Source: Acidobacteriota bacterium
GTDB taxonomy: Bacteria; Acidobacteriota; Thermoanaerobaculia; Thermoanaerobaculales; Thermoanaerobaculaceae
Reading direction: 5' to 3'
NCBI GenBank assembly: GCA_016213675.1
Contig: JACQZW010000086.1
Location: 1-35,580 of the forward strand
DNA length: 35,580 nt
Positions 30,303 to 35,580 of the stretch are shown piece by piece. The notes below the pieces were generated by a model. It did not search any database, was not told the origin of the DNA, and saw only the letters and a list, made by a program, of their open reading frames with translations. The translations under genes were made by a program, and so were the position numbers. Position 1 is the stretch's first letter; each line of letters starts with the position of its first letter.

Positions 30303-31942
30303 CTCATCCCGGTCACCCGGCCGGCGACCAGGTCCATGCGCTCCGCCTGCGGCGTCGCCGGCAGGCCCGGCATGCGGAGGATGTCGCCGAGCACGGGCAC
30401 GAGGTAGCCCGCTCCCGCCGCGAGGATGACGTTCCGCACGTGGATGTCGAACTCCTCGGGGCGGCCGAGCAGCTTCGGGTCGTCCGACAGCGACTTCTGC
30501 GTCTTCGCGACGCACAGCGGAAGCCCCTCATAGCCGAAGCGCCGGATCGTCGCCAGGTCCTTCTCGGCGTCCTTCGACCAGCTCACCTCGTGCGCCCCGT
30601 ACATCGCGCGCGCGATCTTCTCCATCTTCGCGACGACCGTCTCGCTCCAGTCGTAGAGCGGGCAGAACGGCTTCGACTTGCGCTCGGCGTGCTCGACCAC
30701 CGCCTCCGCCAGCTCGGCGCCGCCCTCGCCGCCGCGCGCGAACACGTCGGAGACCGCGAACGGCGCCCCGAGGCCCTCGCACGCGCGGCGCACCACGGCG
30801 ATCTCCTCGTCGCTGTCGTCGGCGAAGCGGTTGAGCGCGACGACCGGCGGCTCGCAGAAGGTGCGGATGCTCTCGACGTGCTTGGCGAGGTTGCCGAGCC
30901 CCCGCTCGACCGCGGCCGGGTCGGCGGTCGTCAGGGCGCCCTTTGCCACCCCGCCGTGCAACTTGAGCGCCCGGACCGTGGCGACCAGCACCACCGCGGC
31001 GGTGTCGAGCCCGGCGGAGACGCACTTGATGTCGAAGAACTTCTCGGCGCCGAGGTCGAAGCCGAAGCCCGCCTCGGTGACCGCCCAGTCGGCGTGCGCC
31101 AGCGCCATCTTCGTGGCGATCACCGAGTTGCAGCCGTGGGCGATGTTGGCGAACGGCCCGCCGTGGACGAGCGCCGGGACCCCGTCGACGGTCTGCACCA
31201 GGTTCGGGCGGATGGCGTCCTTGAGCAGCACCAGCATCGCGCCCACGGCCTTGAGGTCGGCCGCGGTGACCGGCTCCTTGCCGGACGTCAGCGCGACCAC
31301 GATGCGCCCGAGCCTCCGGCGCAGGTCGTCGACGTCCTCCGCCAGGCACAGCGCCGCCATCACCTCCGACGCCGGCGTGATGTCGAAGCCGGTCTCGCGC
31401 GGCACCCCCTCGAGGACGCCGCCGAGCCCGATGACGATGTTCCGCAGCGCGCGATCGTTCATGTCGATGACGCGCCGCCACAGCACCCGGCGGGGGTCGA
31501 CGCCGAGGGCGTTCCCCTGGTGGATGTGGTTGTCGAGCAGCGCGGCGAGCAGGTTGTGCGCCGCCGAGATGGCGTGGAAGTCCCCGGTGAAGTGGAGGTT
31601 GATGTCGGCCTCGGGCACGACGCGCGCCGCGCCGCCGCCGGTCGCCCCGCCCTTCATGCCAAGAGTGGGCCCGAGCGACGGCTCGCGGAGCGCCAGGCAG
31701 ACCGACTGACCGATCCGCGCGAGACCCTGGGCGAGGCCGATCGAGGTCGTGGTCTTTCCTTCGCCCGCGTCGGTCGGGGTGATCGCGGAGACCAGGACCA
31801 GCCGTCCCCGCTGCGGCTTGCCCGCCCGCGCCTCGAGGGCGATCTTCGCCTTGTCGTCACCGTAGAGCTGGAGGTGCTCGCGTCCGATCCCGAGCCGGTC
31901 GGCCACCGCAGTGATCGGTTGAACACCCGCAACCTCGCGCAT
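30299..31942 (-). CDS. fhs: Formate-tetrahydrofolate ligase
   Basis: The 547-residue enzyme makes 10-formyl-THF from formate, ATP and THF (one-carbon metabolism). The ATP site is TPTDAGEGKTTTSIGLAQGL (residues 55-74). REPSLGPTLGMKGGATGGG and FTGDFHAISAAHNLLAALLD are hallmark blocks. The length matches the family (about 550-560). The ATG at 31942 has GGAG seven bases upstream and fits the typical N-terminus; an earlier in-frame ATG at 32068 would overlap the divergent gene. Its TAG stop shares a CTAG tetranucleotide with the kgd TAG on the other strand, so no room is left for a terminator. Confidence 0.97.
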   Translation of the reverse strand: MREVAGVQPITAVADRLGIGREHLQLYGDDKAKIALEARAGKPQRGRLVLVSAITPTDAGEGKTTTSIGLAQGLARIGQSVCLALREPSLGPTLGMKGGATGGGAARVVPEADINLHFTGDFHAISAAHNLLAALLDNHIHQGNALGVDPRRVLWRRVIDMNDRALRNIVIGLGGVLEGVPRETGFDITPASEVMAALCLAEDVDDLRRRLGRIVVALTSGKEPVTAADLKAVGAMLVLLKDAIRPNLVQTVDGVPALVHGGPFANIAHGCNSVIATKMALAHADWAVTEAGFGFDLGAEKFFDIKCVSAGLDTAAVVLVATVRALKLHGGVAKGALTTADPAAVERGLGNLAKHVESIRTFCEPPVVALNRFADDSDEEIAVVRRACEGLGAPFAVSDVFARGGEGGAELAEAVVEHAERKSKPFCPLYDWSETVVAKMEKIARAMYGAHEVSWSKDAEKDLATIRRFGYEGLPLCVAKTQKSLSDDPKLLGRPEEFDIHVRNVILAAGAGYLVPVLGDILRMPGLPATPQAERMDLVAGRVTGMS

Positions 31943-32043
31943 CGCAAGCTCCTTTCGGCGGCCCGGGTCGCAGGTCGTCGGCTGCGGGCGCCCTCCTACA
32001 TAGAGTACGGGCGATGTCCACACCCGGCGCGGCGGGTGGCTGT

Positions 32044-32049
32044 TAGACT
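32044..32049 (+). promoter_or_regulatory. Possible -10 element; leaderless start of the acyltransferase gene
   Basis: TAGACT ends 8 bases before the GTG at 32058, so transcription would begin at or within about two bases of the start codon. No ribosome site precedes GTG 32058 or the alternative ATG 32070. No clear -35 is present. This suggests, but does not prove, a leaderless mRNA. Confidence 0.35.
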
Positions 32050-32057
32050 CTGCGACC

Positions 32058-32999
32058 GTGCAGGCCAAGATGGCGGGCTCCTCCCGCCTCGCCCAAGCGT
32101 TCTACCGACTCTACTTCGCACTGGGGATCCCGGCGCTGGTCTGGGCCGCGCCCCGCTTGCCGCTGTCGTTCATGTACTGGGTGGCGCGCTGGGCCGTCAT
32201 GGTGCCGTTCAACGTGGTGCGGCCGAAGTACCTGCGCGCCATCGAGGGCAACCTGTCGCGAGTCCTGGCGCTCCCCGCCGACCACCCGGAGGTGCGCCGC
32301 GTCGCCCGGCGGATGAGCTTCGAGCACGCCTACCACTGGATCGACTTCTTCCGCTGGTCGCAGGCGACCACCGAGGCGCTGGTCGCGCAGATCGCCGTCA
32401 TCGAGGGCGCCGAGCACTTCGAGGCCGCCCGCCGCTCGGGGCGCGGCACGCTGCTGCTCTCGGCCCACATGGGCAACCCCGAGATCGGCGCCGCCACCAT
32501 CGGCCACGACCTCGAGCCGGTGCACATCCTGTACTGGCGCGACCGCTTCGCGAAGGCCGAGGACTTCCGCACCCAGATGCGCCTGAAGGGCAACGTCCAC
32601 GGCATCCCGGTCGACGCCTCGCTGTTCTCGGTCGTGCCGGCGCTGCGCGTGCTGGAGGACGGTGGCATCGTCGCCGCCCACGGCGACCGCGACTTCAACG
32701 ACCAGGGGTGGCCGGCCGAGTTCTTCGGCGCGCCGGCGTCGTTCCCCCCGGGGCCGTTCCTGCTCGCCGCGCAGGCCAACGCGCTCGTCATCCCGACGTT
32801 CTTCCTGGTCCGCCCGGATCGGACGTTCCACGTGATCTGGCGTGCGCCCCTCGAGATGGGGCAAGGCAGCGACCTCAAGGCCCGGGCCCGGAGCGCGATG
32901 GACGCCTGGGTGCGGATCCTCGAGGACGTCGTCCGCGCCAACCCTGGGCAGTGGTACACCTTCTACCCTTACTGGACGCCTCCGACTGCCTCGGGCTAG
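32058..32999 (+). CDS. LpxL/HtrB-family lysophospholipid or lipid A acyltransferase
   Basis: The 313-residue membrane-associated acyltransferase has an N-terminal hydrophobic segment (about 15-55). The HxxxxE catalytic motif is His137 and Glu142 (SAHMGNPEIG). GIPVDASLFSVVPALRVLEDGGIVAAHGDRDF is the characteristic second block (positions about 181-212), and FFGAPASFPPGPFLLA is the third. It would transfer an acyl chain to a lipid or glycolipid at the inner face of the membrane. The family includes LpxL/LpxM and members of aryl-polyene and similar lipid clusters. It faces the ketosynthase pair convergently, with 12 bases between stops, so any joint role is inference. The start is GTG 32058, with ATG 32070 as the alternative. 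Confidence 0.85.
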   Translation: MQAKMAGSSRLAQAFYRLYFALGIPALVWAAPRLPLSFMYWVARWAVMVPFNVVRPKYLRAIEGNLSRVLALPADHPEVRRVARRMSFEHAYHWIDFFRWSQATTEALVAQIAVIEGAEHFEAARRSGRGTLLLSAHMGNPEIGAATIGHDLEPVHILYWRDRFAKAEDFRTQMRLKGNVHGIPVDASLFSVVPALRVLEDGGIVAAHGDRDFNDQGWPAEFFGAPASFPPGPFLLAAQANALVIPTFFLVRPDRTFHVIWRAPLEMGQGSDLKARARSAMDAWVRILEDVVRANPGQWYTFYPYWTPPTASG

Positions 33000-33011
33000 C
33001 GACTCCCGGCG

Positions 33012-34154
33012 TCAGGCGGCGCTGACGACGACGGCGATCGCCGAGCCGCCGGCGGCCAACCCCGGCACGAGGACGTGGCGCGGCCGGCCTGCCAGGGCGG
33101 GCAGGCCGAGCGCCGCGAGGTGGGCAGGCACCGGCCAGCGCGGCTCGAGAAGCCCGGCGACCGCGCACGCCGCCCCAAGCACCCGCAGCGACCCGGCGAA
33201 AGCGCCCTCGCCGAGCGCCGCCAGGTCGATCACCGCCGGCCGGTGGGCGCCCAGCACCGCCCTGACCGTGTCCTGCTCCAACCGGTCGAGCACCTCGATC
33301 CCGTTGGCGAAGGTGCAGAATGCGTCGATGTCCGCGGCCGTCAACCCGGCCGCCGCCAGGGCGTCGCGGCAGGCCTGGAGGAGCCCAGAAGCTTCGCTCG
33401 GGTAGAGCCAGGGGGGCGCCGGGGACGACGCCGACCCCCAGCCGGCCAGCCGCGCGAGCGGTGCCGGACCCGCCTCGAGGGACAGGAGCAGCGCGGTGGC
33501 GCCCTCGCCGAGCACCATGCCCGGGCTCCCCGGACAGCGCTGGCTGCCGACCCGCCGGTACCCCTCGGCTGAGAGCCAATGGGCCTCGTCCACGCCGCAG
33601 GCGAGGACGGCATCGGCGCGCGAGCGGCGCAGCAACCGGGTCGCCTCGACGATCGCGCGGATCCCCCCGACCTGCTTCTCGGCGAAGGTCAGGTTGGGCC
33701 CGTGAAGTTGCTCGAGGATCGACACCTGGCTGGCCGGGGCGTGGGCGACCGTCGACAGGAACTGCGACGGCGGCGACTCGTCCGGAGTACCGAGGAACAC
33801 GGCCTGGTGGATCTCGAGGATCGCCGAGGCGCCCGCGTTGGTGGTCCCGCTGGTCACCCCGACCCGCGTCGACTCCCAGGGCAGGCGCTCGCCGACCCCG
33901 GCGAGCGCCTCGCGCGCCGCCACCGCCAGCAGGCGGGCCGGCCGGTTGAGGCGGCGGGCGACGAGCGGGGGCAGGTGGTCCAGGGCCGAGAACCCGGCGC
34001 AGGTGACGACCGGCAGCGGCGGCCCGTCCGGCCGCGCGATGCCGATCGGCGGGCGCCAGCCGGGGTCGCCGGCGGCCCGGCGCAGCGCCTCGACCCCGGC
34101 CCCGGCGGCGGTGACGGCGCCGGCGGCACGGATGAACACCGCCGGCCCCGTCAT
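33012..34154 (-). CDS. Ketosynthase-like protein lacking all catalytic residues (chain-length-factor-like)
   Basis: The 380-residue thiolase-fold protein is related to FabF but degenerate. The active-site Cys position reads Gln161 (PNLTFAEKQVGG aligns with PNxTxxxACxSG). The first His position is in FANG (Asn285), and the second His loop reads LGEGAFAG, so none of the triad remains. Gln in place of Cys is what type II polyketide chain-length factors (KSbeta) and KSQ domains carry. It would pair with the intact ketosynthase just upstream, whose stop overlaps its ATG at 34151-34154. No ACP, ketoreductase or dehydratase gene is in the window. Alignment by eye leaves the exact His counterparts uncertain. 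Confidence 0.85.
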   Translation of the reverse strand: MTGPAVFIRAAGAVTAAGAGVEALRRAAGDPGWRPPIGIARPDGPPLPVVTCAGFSALDHLPPLVARRLNRPARLLAVAAREALAGVGERLPWESTRVGVTSGTTNAGASAILEIHQAVFLGTPDESPPSQFLSTVAHAPASQVSILEQLHGPNLTFAEKQVGGIRAIVEATRLLRRSRADAVLACGVDEAHWLSAEGYRRVGSQRCPGSPGMVLGEGATALLLSLEAGPAPLARLAGWGSASSPAPPWLYPSEASGLLQACRDALAAAGLTAADIDAFCTFANGIEVLDRLEQDTVRAVLGAHRPAVIDLAALGEGAFAGSLRVLGAACAVAGLLEPRWPVPAHLAALGLPALAGRPRHVLVPGLAAGGSAIAVVVSAA

Positions 34155-35359
34155 GCCTGTCTCCCGAAGGCGAGGACCGCTGCGTTGCCGCCGAACGCGA
34201 ACGAGGACGAGAGCGCGACCCGGATCGGCATCGCCCGGCCGGCCCCGGGGACCGGGTCGACGGGGCAGGCAGGATCGGGCACCGCGAACCCTGCCGTCGG
34301 CGGCGCCGTCTGGCGCGCCACGGCGAGGGCGGTGATCGCCGCCTCCACCGCGCCGGCCGCGCACAGGCAGTGCCCGGCCGCGCCCTTCACCGAGGACACC
34401 GGCACGTCGTCGAGGCGCGCCCCCAACGCCCGGCGGAAGGCCGCGCACTCGGCGGCGTCGTTCTGCTCGGTGGCGGTGCCGTGGGCGTTGACGTAGTCGA
34501 CGTCGGTCACGGCGATGCCGGCGTCCTCCATCGCCGCGCGGATGGTCCGCTCCCAGGCCGCACCGGTCGGGTCCGGCCGGGTCATGTGCAGCGCGTCGTC
34601 GGTCACCCCGTAGCCGAGCAGCGTCGCGTAGGGCGTCACGCCGCGCCGGCGGGCGTGCTCCGCGTCCTCGAGCACCAGGATGGCGGCGCCCTCGCCGCAG
34701 CTCATCCCCCGGCGGCGCAGGTCGAACGGCCGGCACGGCTCGAGGTCGACGACGCGCAGCGAGTTGAACCCGGCGTAGGTGAGCCGCGACAGCGAGTCCG
34801 CCCCGCCGGCCAGGGCGACCGTCGCCTCGCCGGCGGCGATCATGTCGGCCGCGAGCCCGATGGCGATGGTCCCCGACGAGCACGCGGTGATCACGGTGAC
34901 CCGCGGGCCGACGAACCCGAACGCCTGGGCGATCCGGTCGCTGGGCGAGTCGTGGGGCACCTCGAGGATGTGACGGGCGCCCGCGACGCGGGGCCCCGAA
35001 CGCAGGCGGGCGCCGACGAACGTCTCCGCCTCGAACATCCCGCTCGCACCGCCGCCGAGCACGAGCGGCCAGGTGCGCGGGCCGGCGACGAGGGGCAGCC
35101 GCGCGTCCGCGAGCGCCTCCGCCGTGGCGGCGAGCGCCATCCGGGAGGTCCGGCCGAGGTGGGGCAGCTCCCCGCCCGGCCACCCGCCGAGCGCCGCGAC
35201 GTCGACCTGGGCCGCGATCGAGGTCCGGAACCCCGTGGTGTCGAAGAGCGTCAACGGGCCGATCGCGCTCTCGCCGGCGACCAGCCGCCTCCAGGTCCCC
35301 TCGCGATCGGGCGCCAGCCCGGTCACGAGCCCGATTCCGCTCACCACGACGCCGCCCAT
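34151..35359 (-). CDS. Beta-ketoacyl-ACP synthase (FabF-like KSalpha)
   Basis: The 402-residue condensing enzyme has a full triad: Cys160 (VITACSSG), His293 (VNAHGTAT) and His330 (KGAAGHCLCAAG), with Lys325. It would elongate an acyl chain on an acyl carrier protein. Together with the catalytic-dead partner downstream it forms a KSalpha/KSbeta pair, as in type II polyketide, aryl-polyene or related lipid pathways. The start ATG 35359 (MGGVVVSGIG) fits the family; the ribosome site is weak. The promoter should lie in 35360-35520, but I see no clear one there. Other genes of a pathway would have to lie elsewhere or outside the window. Confidence 0.92.
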   Translation of the reverse strand: MGGVVVSGIGLVTGLAPDREGTWRRLVAGESAIGPLTLFDTTGFRTSIAAQVDVAALGGWPGGELPHLGRTSRMALAATAEALADARLPLVAGPRTWPLVLGGGASGMFEAETFVGARLRSGPRVAGARHILEVPHDSPSDRIAQAFGFVGPRVTVITACSSGTIAIGLAADMIAAGEATVALAGGADSLSRLTYAGFNSLRVVDLEPCRPFDLRRRGMSCGEGAAILVLEDAEHARRRGVTPYATLLGYGVTDDALHMTRPDPTGAAWERTIRAAMEDAGIAVTDVDYVNAHGTATEQNDAAECAAFRRALGARLDDVPVSSVKGAAGHCLCAAGAVEAAITALAVARQTAPPTAGFAVPDPACPVDPVPGAGRAMPIRVALSSSFAFGGNAAVLAFGRQA

Positions 35360-35520
35360 TCCGTCAATGATAAGCGCGATCACAGCCCGCCAAGGCGCAC
35401 CGCCGCTGCGCGGCTCCTCCCAAGTGCCATCGACCACACCCGTTATTGCGAGCACAGCACGTCCCGGGCGGGCCGCTTCTTCGAGGAAGTAACGGAACAG
35501 AACGACGGTGGTCGCCCTCA

Positions 35521-35580
35521 GTGGAGCGCGCGCTCCGGGCGTGCTCTCATGGCGCCTGCATGGTCGCCCAGGAGCACGCC
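35521..35580. repeat. Palindromic repeat element, copy 2 (cut by window edge)
   Basis: The arm GTGGAGCGCGCGCTCC and on to GTGCTC (35521-35546) matches copy 1 (20271-20296) at 25 of 26 bases. After a longer loop of about 25 bases, GAGCACGCC (35572-35580) begins the return arm, which runs off the window. The rest of the 221-base stretch 35360-35580 shows no gene that I can support. Confidence 0.8.

Noticed and set aside
26816..33025. A plus-strand open frame of about 2000 codons running through kgd, fhs and the acyltransferase gene
   Set aside because: It is an Arg/Pro/Ala-rich out-of-frame reading of three well-recognised genes and crosses their boundaries; there is no domain signal.

Overview
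The window is a GC-rich (roughly 70% by eye), gene-dense stretch of a bacterial chromosome. It contains no rRNA, tRNA, CRISPR array, phage gene or transposase that I can see. An Oar-type TonB-dependent receptor with an N-terminal carboxypeptidase-regulatory-like domain, a Complex I operon lacking nuoEFG, a fused Kgd-type 2-oxoglutarate enzyme, an LpxL-type acyltransferase and abundant short GC-rich intergenic repeats together suggest a didermic, respiring heterotroph. An acidobacterial lineage fits well, but this is inference from gene content and is not proved by any marker gene.

Layout. (1) 1-5588, minus strand: nuoA-B-C-D-H-I-J-K-L, mostly with ATGA-type overlaps, behind a good promoter at 5561-5588; nuoL runs off the left edge. 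(2) 5799-8080, minus strand: a MscS-type channel with a cyclic-nucleotide-binding domain, translationally coupled to an orphan larE sulfur transferase. (3) 8240-20244, plus strand, and probably to 21133: a polysaccharide-use operon. A sigma70 promoter and a LacI/CRE-like operator precede lacI, followed by a TonB-dependent receptor, a stem-loop, a PF10091/GH144-like glucanase lipoprotein, an ABC binding lipoprotein, two permeases and a 1080-residue multidomain glycosidase-like protein. The last five genes are joined by 4-base start/stop overlaps. A palindromic repeat and a serine-hydrolase lipoprotein follow. (4) 21148-24956: a GH1 beta-glucosidase (minus) and a GH94 phosphorylase (plus), transcribed divergently. 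(5) 25161-31942: type II NADH dehydrogenase, a 1196-residue Kgd, and formate-tetrahydrofolate ligase convergent with Kgd. (6) 32058-35359: an LpxL-like acyltransferase and, on the minus strand, a ketosynthase/chain-length-factor-like pair.

How the genes may work together. The most interesting system is the LacI-controlled glucan locus. The receptor would bring glucan fragments across the outer membrane. The GH144-like lipoprotein and the large discoidin-containing protein would trim them in the periplasm or at the surface. The binding protein and two permeases (no ATPase gene is present, so a shared one is implied) would import short oligosaccharides. GH1 and GH94 would split these into glucose and glucose-1-phosphate. 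GH144 points to beta-1,2-glucan, but the 795-residue GH94 is too short for the known 1,2-beta-oligoglucan phosphorylases, so the true substrate is open.

Between genes, and sometimes invading them, are heptamer or octamer tandem arrays, a GGGTTGCCC/GGGGTGCACACCC repeat family and a 64-bp palindromic element with a second copy at the right edge. Some are translated: one heptamer array encodes a signal peptide and one repeat encodes the C-terminal tail of the NADH dehydrogenase.
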